DNA from: Asanoa siamensis
GTDB lineage: Bacteria > Actinomycetota > Actinomycetes > Mycobacteriales > Micromonosporaceae
Direction of reading: 5' to 3'
NCBI RefSeq assembly: GCF_016862555.1
Contig: NZ_BONE01000011.1
Coordinates: 62,001-126,000, forward strand
DNA: 64,000 nucleotides
Made by a program: the position numbers and the translations under genes. Shown piece after piece: positions 50,691-59,049 of the stretch. Positions within the stretch are counted from its first letter, which is position 1. Every line of letters begins with the position of its first letter. The notes under the pieces are model-generated. The model saw nothing but the letters and a program-made list of their open reading frames with translations, did not search any database and was not told where the DNA came from.

Positions 50691-51227
50691 GTGATCACCA
50701 TTGAGACAGAGCGGCTGACACTGCGCGGTTGGCGTGACGCGGATCTGGACGCGCTCGCGGCCATCAACGCCGATCCGGAGGTGATGCGGTACATCCTCGA
50801 CGGCTCCGTGCGTGACCGGCAGCGCACGAGCCAGGATCTACGCGCGATGATCCGCGGATGGGACGAGCGCGGCTTCGGACTGTTCGCCGTCGACGTGCGT
50901 GAGACCGGCGCGTTCGTTGGCTGGGCCGGTCTTGCCGTTCCCGAATTCCTGCCCGAGGTGATGCCGGCGGTCGAGATCGGCTGGCGACTGGCGCGCGAAG
51001 CGTGGGGACGCGGGTACGCCACCGAGGCCGCGGCGGCCTCCCTCCAGTTCGCGTTCGACGACTGTGCCCTCGATCGCGTGATCAGCATCCGGCACGTCGA
51101 CAACACCCGCTCGGCCCGGGTCATGGCCAAGCTCGGCCTCGCGTTCGAAAGCCACACCGTTGTTCCGGACTACGACCAACCCGTCGCCGTCCACGCGATC
51201 ACTCGGTCGGGCTGGCAGGCCCGCTGA
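50691..51227 (+). CDS. GNAT family N-acetyltransferase
   Basis: A 178-residue RimJ/RimL-type acetyltransferase. The opening ETERLTLRGWRDADLDALAA, the acetyl-CoA loop REAWGRGYATEAAAASLQFA and the motif HVDNTRSARVMAKLGLAF are all typical. The start is GTG 50691, with GAGACT six bases upstream as a possible weak -10 box. It converges on the Nudix gene with a 29-bp overlap of coding ends. The substrate may be a protein N-terminus or an amine; not resolvable. Confidence 0.9.
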   Translation: MITIETERLTLRGWRDADLDALAAINADPEVMRYILDGSVRDRQRTSQDLRAMIRGWDERGFGLFAVDVRETGAFVGWAGLAVPEFLPEVMPAVEIGWRLAREAWGRGYATEAAAASLQFAFDDCALDRVISIRHVDNTRSARVMAKLGLAFESHTVVPDYDQPVAVHAITRSGWQAR

Positions 51228-51609
51228 CCAGCCCTGCGGCGACGGCGCGGCGGATGCTGGTGACGTAACCCGACGGAAGGGGCAGGTCGCCCAGCTCGTC
51301 GAGGGCGACGAATCCCACGGCAAGGTGTTCGGCGCTGAGCCGAACCGGCGCGGCTACGGCGTGACAGACGAAGGTCTCGATCGTGACGATGCGTCCGGCG
51401 ATGTGGTAATCCCACCTGTCGACGTGCCGACCGACCGTTACGCGCAGGCCCGTCTCCTCCTCGACCTCCCGGGCCAGCGCGACCGGCAGCGTCTCGCCCG
51501 GCTCGGGGCGGCCTCCCGGCAGTTCCCACTCCGCGCGGTCGTTGCGGAGCAACAGAAAACCCGCCGCCGAGCGGATTACGCCCTTGACCGAGACCCGCAT
51601 TGGTTCCAT
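51199..51609 (-). CDS. NUDIX hydrolase
   Basis: A 136-residue Nudix enzyme. The box GGRPEPGETLPVALAREVEE with ETGL (32-55) has every conserved residue, G33, E39, R47, E48, E51, E52 and G54, so metal-dependent hydrolysis of a nucleoside diphosphate derivative is expected. Two close ATGs (51609 and 51600) are possible starts. It is convergent with the GNAT gene. Confidence 0.88.
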   Translation of the reverse strand: MEPMRVSVKGVIRSAAGFLLLRNDRAEWELPGGRPEPGETLPVALAREVEEETGLRVTVGRHVDRWDYHIAGRIVTIETFVCHAVAAPVRLSAEHLAVGFVALDELGDLPLPSGYVTSIRRAVAAGLVSGPASPTE

Positions 51610-51736
51610 CCCAGACCACATCGAACGAGAGCCCCACCCGAATGTGGTGGGCTACGGCACCCAGGGCGGTTTCCACGCGATCGACCCGGCTGATCACCAC
51701 CGGGCAATGGCGGCCGGGTGAGAAGAAAGCACCACC

Positions 51737-51742
51737 TACAGT
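51737..51742 (+). promoter_or_regulatory. -10 box of leaderless 91-residue gene
   Basis: TACAGT ends six bases before the ATG at 51749, identical to the box before the DUF2510-like gene. Confidence 0.55.
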
Positions 51743-51748
51743 GGGCGG

Positions 51749-52024
51749 ATGGCGTTGATCGATCTTGACCGCCCGGCACCCGGAACCGGCGGGCGGCGGA
51801 GACCGGCCCACTCGACGCGAGCCGGCGCGGCCCTCGCCATCCTCGGCGGGCTCAGCCTGTTGGCGGGCGAGCCCGCCGCGACGACAACACCCCGGACCAC
51901 CTGCACCGTGATCCACGGCGGTGAGCACATCGAGCGCGCCGTCGTGATCGATCCCGCGACCGGCCGCGTGCTCGACGAGCTTCCGGTCGCGGCGGACGGC
52001 ATCGTCGTGATCTGCCCGGACTGA
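51749..52024 (+). CDS. Small membrane-anchored or exported protein, possibly truncated
   Basis: A 91-residue protein. A short basic N-terminal segment leads to one hydrophobic stretch (TRAGAALAILGGLSLLAGEP, about 24-43), then a small beta-rich domain with two Cys residues (TTCTVIHGGEHIERAVVIDP, ending VVICPD). The N-terminus MALIDLDRPAP resembles that of larger Micromonosporaceae membrane-anchored beta-propeller proteins from memory, so it could be a remnant with an intact promoter. Function unknown. Confidence 0.65.
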   Translation: MALIDLDRPAPGTGGRRRPAHSTRAGAALAILGGLSLLAGEPAATTTPRTTCTVIHGGEHIERAVVIDPATGRVLDELPVAADGIVVICPD

Positions 52025-52027
52025 CCC

Positions 52028-52492
52028 TCACCGCTCCGCCTCGACCAGACGCGCCAGGTTGGCCAGCGCCATCCGTGTGCCGGTCTCGTTGTCCGCCGCC
52101 GACACGCCGGCGGGCAGGCCCTCGTGCACCACCAGCACGTCGGTGCCGCCCGATACCGCCGTCAGGGTCGTCGTCATCGTCATCGTGCCGCGCATCTCCG
52201 GCGCCGTCGTCTCGAACTCGATCACCTCGACCACCTGCTCGTCGGGGAGCAGGCGGGCGAAATGCCCGTGGTACGTGTCGGTGTGCGTCGACGACTTTCC
52301 CACCTGCGTCGGGTCCGCATAGGTCAGCGACACCCGGAACGCGCCACCCTCGACCGCGGAAAAGGTATGGACCTCCGGCGTCATTCCGGCGGGAAAACGC
52401 CAGCGGGCGATCGCCGCCGGGTCGAGCAGGGCGCGGTATACCGCGGCCGGCGGTGCCTTGACGTGCTGCAGGACGCGCGTGGACGACGACAT
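52028..52492 (-). CDS. SRPBCC (AHSA1-like) domain protein
   Basis: A 154-residue START-like helix-grip protein. It shows the family opening VKAPPAAVYRALLDPAAIARW, the strand pair GAFRVSLTYAD and the C-terminal helix ETGTRMALANLARLVEAE. It binds a hydrophobic ligand or acts as an Aha1-like factor; the ligand is unknown. TACCGT lies eight bases before the ATG. It is convergent with the 91-residue gene, 3 bp between stops, and follows the DUF6642 gene on the same strand by 16 bp. Confidence 0.88.
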   Translation of the reverse strand: MSSSTRVLQHVKAPPAAVYRALLDPAAIARWRFPAGMTPEVHTFSAVEGGAFRVSLTYADPTQVGKSSTHTDTYHGHFARLLPDEQVVEVIEFETTAPEMRGTMTMTTTLTAVSGGTDVLVVHEGLPAGVSAADNETGTRMALANLARLVEAER

Positions 52493-52508
52493 AGCCCTAC
52501 ACGGTAAA

Positions 52509-53078
52509 TTACGCCGAGCGGCCGTTCGCGTACATGATGCGGAAGCCCAGATGGTCTGCCAGCGACGCCCAACGCCGCGAGCGCATCGCCCGTTCCGCCG
52601 CGTCGATGCGCTCGCCGTTGGTCAGGTAGCGCAGCAGCGCCAGCTCCAGCGCCGCCGACTCGACCCAGTCGACCTGGCGCGTGTAGCCGCAGACGATCGC
52701 CGCACCCGTCGCGTGCAGGAAGTCCTCGAGCACGGCGTCCGGGGCGCGCAGCACCGAGCAGCTCGCGAAATACAGCCGCTTGCCCTCGCAGCGGCCCTCC
52801 AGCGTGCTGGCGATCTCGTCGAGGCTGACAGGCTTGCGGTCGGCGACGTACAGATGCTTGGCCTCACCGTGCATCGCGAAGTAGCCGACCCGGTACGACG
52901 CGTAACGGTGCTCCGTCCACCGCGTCAGGAAATAGTGCAGCTCCTCGGGCGTGGCGACGTCCTTGTGGATGAACGAGCAGTGCCCGAGCCGGTTGAGCAG
53001 GTCGAGCATCGGCAGCACCGAGCTGCGGTCGGTCAGGTTCTTGTGCCACTGACCCTCGACGCAGAAGATCCCGTTCAT
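52509..53078 (-). CDS. DUF6642 protein with caspase-like His/Cys dyad
   Basis: A 189-residue soluble protein of the DUF6642 type, beginning MNGIFCVEGQWHKNLTDRSS. His70 in YFAMHGEAKHLYV and Cys107 in LYFASCSVLR are spaced and placed like the catalytic dyad of clan CD (caspase/CHAT) peptidases, each at the end of a hydrophobic strand. No repeat or sensor domain is fused. GGGAGGGGG precedes the ATG. It is followed on the same strand by the SRPBCC gene. Protease activity is inferred from the pattern and is not established. Confidence 0.75.
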   Translation of the reverse strand: MNGIFCVEGQWHKNLTDRSSVLPMLDLLNRLGHCSFIHKDVATPEELHYFLTRWTEHRYASYRVGYFAMHGEAKHLYVADRKPVSLDEIASTLEGRCEGKRLYFASCSVLRAPDAVLEDFLHATGAAIVCGYTRQVDWVESAALELALLRYLTNGERIDAAERAMRSRRWASLADHLGFRIMYANGRSA

Positions 53079-53192
53079 CCGCGCCGCCCCCTCCCCGTGA
53101 CAGGGGGAAACATATTCAGAAACACGGGGGTACGGGGATCAGCCGGGTGGCCGGCAGGTAAACCGGATCGGCGGGTGGCGCGTCAGACCCAC

Positions 53193-53903
53193 ATGAAGCG
53201 TTCGTACGTCCCGCTGCTGGCCCTCCTCGCCGTGCTCGGCGCCGGTGGGTGCGAACGCGCCGCCACCGGCGGCGCGCCGGCCACCGCCACGCCGAGCACA
53301 TCCGACGTATCCGATATGCCGGATCCGGCCGAGCCGACCACCGCGCCACCGACGGAGCCCAAGCCGAAGCCACCCGCCCAGACCCCGGCCGGCCCCTACC
53401 GCGTGACCTACGGCTGGGCCGTCCCGTCGAACCCGGCCAAGATCAGGCACCACGTCGAGCTCCGCGAGCCGCCCGCCCCGGCCCTGCCGTACCTCGTCCG
53501 CGTCCAGGTCGGCGACCACCCCGCCGCCGACCCGGCGTACACCCGGATCACCTTCGCGTTCGACAGCGCCTGGCCGACCTACGAGATCGCCTACCAGCGC
53601 GACCTCACCAAGGACGGCAGCGGCGACCCGGTGCCCCTGCCCGGCAACAGCGTCCTGCGGATCACCTTCACCGACGCGCAGGCGCACGACGGGAAGGGCG
53701 GGCAGACCGAACGCCCGGGTACGAGCCTGGGCTTCCCGACGCTGAAGGGGTACGGGTTCGCCGGGGACTTCGAAGGCCAGGTCACCTACGGCCTCGGCAT
53801 CCAGGCGAAGCCGAACAGCGACCAGGCGATCCCGATCCGCGTCGGTGAGCTGGTCCGCGCCGACGGCACGTATGTCGTCGCCGTCGACGTCCGCCGCGCG
53901 TAA
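53193..53903 (+). CDS. Secreted AMIN-like domain (lipo)protein
   Basis: A 236-residue exported protein. Residues 1-20 (SYVPLLALLAVLGAGGC) are a signal peptide; Cys20 may be lipidated but the lipobox (AGGC) is weak. A Thr/Pro linker runs to about 68, followed by a beta-rich AMIN-like domain in which ITFAFDSAWPTYEIAYQRDL and LPGNSVLRITFTDAQAHD are the recognisable strands. AMIN-like domains bind cell-wall or surface components. It ends 10 bp before the D-amino-acid oxidase gene. Confidence 0.78.
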   Translation: MKRSYVPLLALLAVLGAGGCERAATGGAPATATPSTSDVSDMPDPAEPTTAPPTEPKPKPPAQTPAGPYRVTYGWAVPSNPAKIRHHVELREPPAPALPYLVRVQVGDHPAADPAYTRITFAFDSAWPTYEIAYQRDLTKDGSGDPVPLPGNSVLRITFTDAQAHDGKGGQTERPGTSLGFPTLKGYGFAGDFEGQVTYGLGIQAKPNSDQAIPIRVGELVRADGTYVVAVDVRRA

Positions 53904-53913
53904 TCATGGCGGG

Positions 53914-54837
53914 ATGGCGGACGTCATCGTGCTCGGTGCCGGGATCATCGGTCTGACCTCTGCCCTCGAACTGCAGGTCCGAGGCGCCGAGGTCACGATC
54001 GTGACGGCCGACGACCCCGCCGACACGGTCTCGGCCGTCGCGGCAGCGGTCTGGTACCCGACCAGAATCGACGCCGACCCCCGGGTCCTCGCCTGGGGCA
54101 CCCGTACCTTCGAAATCTTCAAAGGTCAGACCATTGACCGGACACCGGGCGTCACGATGCGGCCGACCAGGATGAAAATCCGCCACGACGAGGACACACC
54201 CTGGTGGGCGGCCGCGGTCCCGGACTTCGCGGCCCACCCGGGCGAGTGGCACTTCACCGCCCCGGCCGTCGAGATGGTGCCGTACCTCGCCCACCTGCGG
54301 GCCCGCTTCGAGGCCGGCGGCGGCACGCTCGACCGCCGTCGGGTCGCCCGCTTCGACGACCTCGACGGGGCCGCCCTGGTCGTCAACGCGACGGGCCTCG
54401 GCGCGGCCCGCCTGACCGGCGACCAGCGTCTCTACCCGATCCGAGGCCAGGCCGTCGTCGTAGCCAACCCGGGCCTGACCACGTCGATCCGCGACGAGCA
54501 CCACCCGCTGGGCCCGGTCTACATCCACCCCCGCAGCCGCGACGTGGTCCTCGGCGGCACCTTCGAGGTCGGCGACCCGGACCTCACGATCCGCCCGGAA
54601 ACGGCCCGGGCGATCATCGAGCGCACGACAGAGGTGGAGCCCCGCCTGGCCGGCGCCCGGGTGGAGAAACACCTGGTCGGCCTCCGCCCGGCCCGCCACG
54701 GCGGCCCACGGGTGGAACGGGAAGGCCGGATCATCCACGCCTACGGCCACAGCGGCGCGGGAATGACCCTCTGCTGGGGCACGGCCGAGGAGGTGGCCCG
54801 GTTCGTCGAGGGCCAGGGTCTGTCTCGAAGTGGATGA
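53914..54837 (+). CDS. D-amino-acid oxidase family FAD enzyme
   Basis: A 307-residue DAO-fold flavoenzyme. The FAD motif is VIVLGAGIIGLTSALEL (4-20), AAAVWYPTR is the second FAD-contact region, VVNATGLGA precedes the catalytic part, and YGHSGAGMTLCWGTAEEVA at the C-terminus is the DAO signature. GPVYIHPRSRDVVLGGTFE fits the substrate-binding strands with a Tyr. It should oxidise D-amino acids to 2-oxo acids and peroxide. ATCATGGCGGG precedes the ATG. It probably uses its own promoter within the end of the AMIN-like gene. Confidence 0.92.
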   Translation: MADVIVLGAGIIGLTSALELQVRGAEVTIVTADDPADTVSAVAAAVWYPTRIDADPRVLAWGTRTFEIFKGQTIDRTPGVTMRPTRMKIRHDEDTPWWAAAVPDFAAHPGEWHFTAPAVEMVPYLAHLRARFEAGGGTLDRRRVARFDDLDGAALVVNATGLGAARLTGDQRLYPIRGQAVVVANPGLTTSIRDEHHPLGPVYIHPRSRDVVLGGTFEVGDPDLTIRPETARAIIERTTEVEPRLAGARVEKHLVGLRPARHGGPRVEREGRIIHAYGHSGAGMTLCWGTAEEVARFVEGQGLSRSG

Positions 54838-55075
54838 CCGGGCCGCGGCGGACGCCGCCTGGAACCACGCCGGTCACGACCGGATACGCCACCTGTATCC
54901 GGCCGCGCCCGGCGCGGCCCCAGGTCCACGCCTCGCTCCGACCCCGACCTCGAGACCAGACCCTGGGCCTGGCTACGCACGATCGCCGCGGTCAGCACCT
55001 CGAGGCGGGCGCGCCGGCGTCCCCGTGGTCGACGTCTCCGGCTGACGCGCACCACACCGGCAGGCCGGCGTGTGG

Positions 55076-55348
55076 CTAGACCTGGCCCCGGACGATGGCG
55101 ACCGCCACCCGGGCCAGTTCGTTCATGTCCGGCTCGAAGGCCGCCGCGATGTCCGGGTGCAGACCCGCCCGCGTCTCGTCGAGCAGCCGCCGGCAGACGA
55201 CGTCGAACGGCTCGCCGCGGTAGGACGCTCGTACCCGGTCCGTCGCCGCCTTCAGCGCCGACGTGAGTTGCTCCTCCAGCGGGCCGCGGAGCTTGCGCTG
55301 CACGGGATCGCTCGGGTCCGGGTCGAAGGTGACGTGCGGGTCGGCCAT
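55076..55348 (-). CDS. Hypothetical protein, 90 residues
   Basis: A small helical protein (LEEQLTSALKAATDRVRASY, then MNELARVAVAIVRGQV) that I do not recognise. ATG 55348 is used, but a TTG at 55381 would overlap the stop of the preceding gene as TTGA and would add 11 residues. It is probably co-transcribed with the gene upstream on the same strand. Confidence 0.65.
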   Translation of the reverse strand: MADPHVTFDPDPSDPVQRKLRGPLEEQLTSALKAATDRVRASYRGEPFDVVCRRLLDETRAGLHPDIAAAFEPDMNELARVAVAIVRGQV

Positions 55349-55377
55349 GGCGCTCAGATGCCCTGCGCCACAGTTCG

Positions 55378-55809
55378 TCAAACGCCGAGCGAGACCACCC
55401 GCACCTGGTACGACGGCGTTTCCGCCGGCTCCTCGCGGTAGCTGATCGCCCGGATCTGCCGCTCGTCGGCGAACAGCGCCACGTCGGCCAGCACGCCCAG
55501 GTGGGTGCCTGTCAGCCGGCCGCGCTTGTCGCTGAGCACGTCGGCCACGCCGGCCAGGAATCGCGGCGCCGAACCCACGTGCGCGGCCGGCCCGCGGACC
55601 ACGATCTCCAGCGCGATCGACGAGCGGATCCGCGTCCAGCCGCTGCCCTGCGCCGCCGCCAGGGCCGCGACCAGCAACGCCCGTACGCGTTCGGCCTGGC
55701 GGTGGCCCGCGGACAGGATCGAGAGGGTTTCGGTCTTCTGCGGCGGCAGGCCGGGCACCTCGAAAGCGACGGCCTCGGCGGTGGCATCTCGAAATGAGCC
55801 AGGGTGCAC
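55378..55809 (-). CDS. Hypothetical protein with weak RusA-like pattern
   Basis: A 143-residue protein starting at GTG 55809 behind GGAGG. The order VPGLPPQKTE at the N-terminus, a long Ala-rich helix, then VADVLSDKRG and ADVALFADERQI near the C-terminus recalls RusA-type Holliday-junction resolvases (PGxPxxK, then D...L...D.D.QI). Key aspartates are not all in place, so this is a weak resemblance only. It is divergent from lpqY and upstream of another small gene. Confidence 0.65.
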   Translation of the reverse strand: MHPGSFRDATAEAVAFEVPGLPPQKTETLSILSAGHRQAERVRALLVAALAAAQGSGWTRIRSSIALEIVVRGPAAHVGSAPRFLAGVADVLSDKRGRLTGTHLGVLADVALFADERQIRAISYREEPAETPSYQVRVVSLGV

Positions 55810-55973
55810 GGCACTACCTCCGCGGGTCGGGCGGCGGCGCGACTACGTATCGCGACCGTACCGTGTCTCGCCGTCGTCCACGAGATGTACGCCGGGTTCG
55901 CGTTTGTTTTCCGTACGTGCTGGGCATGGTCCGAGATCGGCAATCCGCAATGACGCGGGAACGGAGGTCGGAT

Positions 55974-57248
55974 ATGGCGGAACGATCTCGAGGACCGGGG
56001 CGACGGCGAAGGTTCGCCGCGCTCGCGACGGTCGCGCTGCTGGCGCCCGGGGTGGCGGCCTGTGGTGGGGACGACGGCGGCGTACCCGTGATCAATGTGT
56101 ACTACTCGACCGAGCAGAGCTTCCAGAAGCTGGTCGACGACTGCAACCAGCAGGCTCAGGGCCGCTACCGAATGGTCTACCAGGTGCTGCCGCGCGCGGC
56201 CGACGAGCAGCGGGTGCAGATGGTCCGCCGGCTGGCCGCCGAGGACGACGGCATGGACGTGCTCGGGCTCGACGTGACCTGGACGGCGGAGTTCGCGAGC
56301 GCGAAATGGATCCGCGAGTGGACCGGCGCCGCAAAGGACGAGGCCTCCAGGGGCACGCTGCAGCAGCCGTTGGAGTCGGCCACGTACGAGGGCAAGCTTT
56401 TCGCGGCACCGAAAAATACCAATACGCAGTTGCTCTGGTACCGCAGCGACCTCGTGCCGAACCCGCCGAAGACCTGGGACGAGATGATCCAGATGTCCCA
56501 GGACCTCAAGAGCCAGGGCAAGCCGTACGAGATCGACACCATGGGCGCGCAGTACGAGGGCCTGGTGGTGCTCTACAACAACATGGTCGCGAGCGCCGGG
56601 GGCAAGATCCTCAACGACGACGGCAACAAGGTCGAGTTCGACCAGGGCGCCGTCGACGCGCTCGGCACGCTGCAGAAGTTCGCGTCGTCCGGCGTGACGA
56701 ACCCGTCGTTCACCAACACCCAGGAGGACGCGGCCCGGCTGCAGTTCCAGGGTGGTTCCGGGGCGTTCCAGCTCAACTACCCGTTCGTCTGGCCGGCGTT
56801 GCAGGAGGGCGCACCCGACCTGAAGGACAAGGTCAAGTGGGCGCGCTACCCGGGCATCGACGCGGGCACGCCGAGCAAGGTAACGATCGGTGGCTTCAAT
56901 CTCGCCGTTTCGACCTACTCGAAGCATCCGGAGGAAGCTTTCGAGGCGGCATTGTGCCTTCGCTCGCCCGAGCACCAGCTTTTCTCCGCCGTCAACGACG
57001 GCGTGCCGCCGACGGTCGAGTCGGTCTACGACGATCCGCAGATGGACGAGGCGTACCCGTTCAAGGACGACATCCTCGCCCAGCTCAAGGACGGCTCGAA
57101 CCGGCCCGTGACGCCCGCGTACCAGAACCTTTCCACGGTGCTCTCGGCGACCTTGTCGCCGCCGGCCGACATCCGGCCGGAGCAGGACGCCGAGCAGCTG
57201 CGCGGCTCGATCCAGGACGCGCTCGAGTCGAAGGGGGTCCTGCCGTGA
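55974..57248 (+). CDS. lpqY: Trehalose-type ABC transporter lipoprotein LpqY
   Basis: A 424-residue extracytoplasmic binding lipoprotein. The signal peptide is about 1-29 with lipobox GVAAC and lipidated Cys30. The mature part follows LpqY/ThuE-type trehalose-binding proteins (INVYYSTEQSFQKLVDDCNQ, APKNTNTQLLWYRSDLVP, ENxxKxxE-free C-terminus). It begins an operon lpqY-sugA-sugB-sugC. GGAGG precedes the ATG at 55974. In mycobacteria this system recycles trehalose released from cell-wall glycolipids; in this organism trehalose or a related disaccharide is inferred. Confidence 0.88.
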   Translation: MAERSRGPGRRRRFAALATVALLAPGVAACGGDDGGVPVINVYYSTEQSFQKLVDDCNQQAQGRYRMVYQVLPRAADEQRVQMVRRLAAEDDGMDVLGLDVTWTAEFASAKWIREWTGAAKDEASRGTLQQPLESATYEGKLFAAPKNTNTQLLWYRSDLVPNPPKTWDEMIQMSQDLKSQGKPYEIDTMGAQYEGLVVLYNNMVASAGGKILNDDGNKVEFDQGAVDALGTLQKFASSGVTNPSFTNTQEDAARLQFQGGSGAFQLNYPFVWPALQEGAPDLKDKVKWARYPGIDAGTPSKVTIGGFNLAVSTYSKHPEEAFEAALCLRSPEHQLFSAVNDGVPPTVESVYDDPQMDEAYPFKDDILAQLKDGSNRPVTPAYQNLSTVLSATLSPPADIRPEQDAEQLRGSIQDALESKGVLP

Positions 57249-58198
57249 CGACCGCGGAGACCGCCGAGAAACCCACCACCCACTCGGTACGCGCGCAGCG
57301 CAAGGCGAAGGCCCGGATCAGCGAGGGTAAGCGGCAGGAGCGGAAACTCGGCTGGCTGCTGTGCGCACCGGCGGCATTCGTGATGCTGGCCGTTACCGCG
57401 TACCCGATCCTCTATTCGGTCTGGCTCTCGTTCCAGCGCTTCGACCTGAAGTTCCCGGACCAGCGCGAGTTCATCGGGCTGGGCAACTACTGGACCGTGC
57501 TGTCGAACGACTACTGGTGGACGGCGTTCGGCATCACCATGCTGATCACGGTCGTCACGGTCGCGGTCGAGCTCGTGCTCGGCATGGCGCTCGCCTGGAT
57601 CATGTTCCGCACGCTGGTCGGCCGGGGCCTGGTGCGCACGGCCGCGCTGATCCCGTACGGCATCGTCACCGTCGTCGCGGCGTTCTCGTGGAGGTTCGCC
57701 TGGACCCCGGAGACGGGCTATCTCGCCGGGGTGTTCGGGGAGGGCGCGCCGCTGACCGAGCGGGCCAGCTCGCTGGCGATCATCATGCTGGCCGAGATCT
57801 GGAAGACGACGCCGTTCATGGCGCTGCTGCTGATGGCAGGCCTCGCGCTGGTGCCCGACGACCTGCTCAAGGCCGCGTCGATGGACGGCGCGACCGGCTG
57901 GCAGCGGTTCACCAAGGTGATGCTGCCGGTGATGAAGCCGGCGATCCTGGTCGCGCTGCTGTTCCGTACCCTCGACGCCTTCCGGGTCTTCGACAACATC
58001 TACGTGCTGACCGCCGGCGCCAACAACACGTCGTCGGTCTCGATGCTGGCCTACAACAACCTGATCCGCGGACTCAACCTCGGCATCGGGTCGACCATGT
58101 CGGTGCTGATCTTCATCGCCGTCGCGATCATCGCGTTCATCTTCGTGAAGCTGTTCGGCACCGCCGCACCCGGGAGTGAAGAGGGAGGTAGGCGCTGA
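57245..58198 (+). CDS. sugA: Trehalose-type ABC permease SugA
   Basis: A 317-residue permease with a basic cytoplasmic N-terminal tail of about 35 residues and six membrane helices. The EAA loop is at [20 protein letters not shown] (about 205-224). The segment MTLITVV-like helices and [20 protein letters not shown] are characteristic of SugA-type permeases. GTG 57245 overlaps the lpqY stop (GTGA), so the genes are translationally coupled. Confidence 0.9.
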   Translation: MTTAETAEKPTTHSVRAQRKAKARISEGKRQERKLGWLLCAPAAFVMLAVTAYPILYSVWLSFQRFDLKFPDQREFIGLGNYWTVLSNDYWWTAFGITMLITVVTVAVELVLGMALAWIMFRTLVGRGLVRTAALIPYGIVTVVAAFSWRFAWTPETGYLAGVFGEGAPLTERASSLAIIMLAEIWKTTPFMALLLMAGLALVPDDLLKAASMDGATGWQRFTKVMLPVMKPAILVALLFRTLDAFRVFDNIYVLTAGANNTSSVSMLAYNNLIRGLNLGIGSTMSVLIFIAVAIIAFIFVKLFGTAAPGSEEGGRR

Positions 58199-59037
58199 TG
58201 GCCGCTCTCGACTCTCCGGCCGGCGCGAAGTGGCGCTGGGGTTTCCTGGACCTGGTCGTGATCGTTTTCGCCCTGGTTCCGGTGCTCTGGATCGCGTCGC
58301 TGTCGTTCAAGACCCCGGCGACGATCACCGACGGCAACTTCATCCCGCGGGAGTGGACGCTCGAGAACTACCGGAACATCTTCAACACCGACCAGTTCGT
58401 ACGGGCGTTGGTCAACTCGATCGGCATCGGGCTCATCTCGACGCTGGTCGCGGTGGTGCTCGGCACGATGGCGGCTTATGCGATCGCCCGGCTGGATTTC
58501 CCCGGCAAGAAGCTGCTCATTGGTATTTCCCTGCTGATCGCCATGTTCCCGCAGGTGTCATTGGTTTCGCCGCTGTTCGAGATCGAGCGGTCGATCGGCC
58601 TGTTCGACACGTGGCCCGGGCTGATCCTGCCGTACATCACCTTTGGTCTGCCCTTGGCCATCTACACGCTGTCGGCGTTCTTCCGCCAGATCCCGTGGGA
58701 CCTGGAGAAGGCGGCCAAGATGGACGGTGCCACGCAGGGCGAGGCGTTCCGCCGGGTGATCGCGCCGCTGGCCGCGCCGGGCGTGTTCACCACCGCGATC
58801 CTGGTGTTCATCTTCTGCTGGAACGACTTCCTGTTCGCGATCTCGCTGACGTCGACCGAGCGCTCCCGCACGGTCCCGGCGGCGCTCTCGTTCTTCCAGG
58901 GCGCGTCGCAGTTCGAGGACCCGACGGGCGCGATCTCCGCCGCGGCCGTGATCATCACCGTCCCGATCATCCTGTTCGTGCTGTTCTTCCAGCGTCGCAT
59001 CGTCTCCGGCCTGACCTCCGGCGCCGTGAAGGGTTAG
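58198..59037 (+). CDS. sugB: Trehalose-type ABC permease SugB
   Basis: A 279-residue MalG-type permease with six helices. The EAA loop is [20 protein letters not shown] (about 168-187), followed by [14 protein letters not shown] and the C-terminal [14 protein letters not shown]. Its ATG overlaps the sugA stop by one base (TGATG). It forms the membrane heterodimer with SugA. Confidence 0.92.
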   Translation: MAALDSPAGAKWRWGFLDLVVIVFALVPVLWIASLSFKTPATITDGNFIPREWTLENYRNIFNTDQFVRALVNSIGIGLISTLVAVVLGTMAAYAIARLDFPGKKLLIGISLLIAMFPQVSLVSPLFEIERSIGLFDTWPGLILPYITFGLPLAIYTLSAFFRQIPWDLEKAAKMDGATQGEAFRRVIAPLAAPGVFTTAILVFIFCWNDFLFAISLTSTERSRTVPAALSFFQGASQFEDPTGAISAAAVIITVPIILFVLFFQRRIVSGLTSGAVKG

Positions 59038-59049
59038 GGGTAAACCAAC

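Noticed and set aside
50371-50694. A 107-codon plus-strand frame running into the GNAT gene
   Set aside because: It starts antisense to the DUF2510-like gene, has no ribosome site and shows no coding-like composition or family.
54830-55045. A 71-codon frame after the D-amino-acid oxidase gene
   Set aside because: Pro/Arg/Gly-rich low-complexity translation without a ribosome site; the 238-bp gap is better treated as noncoding.
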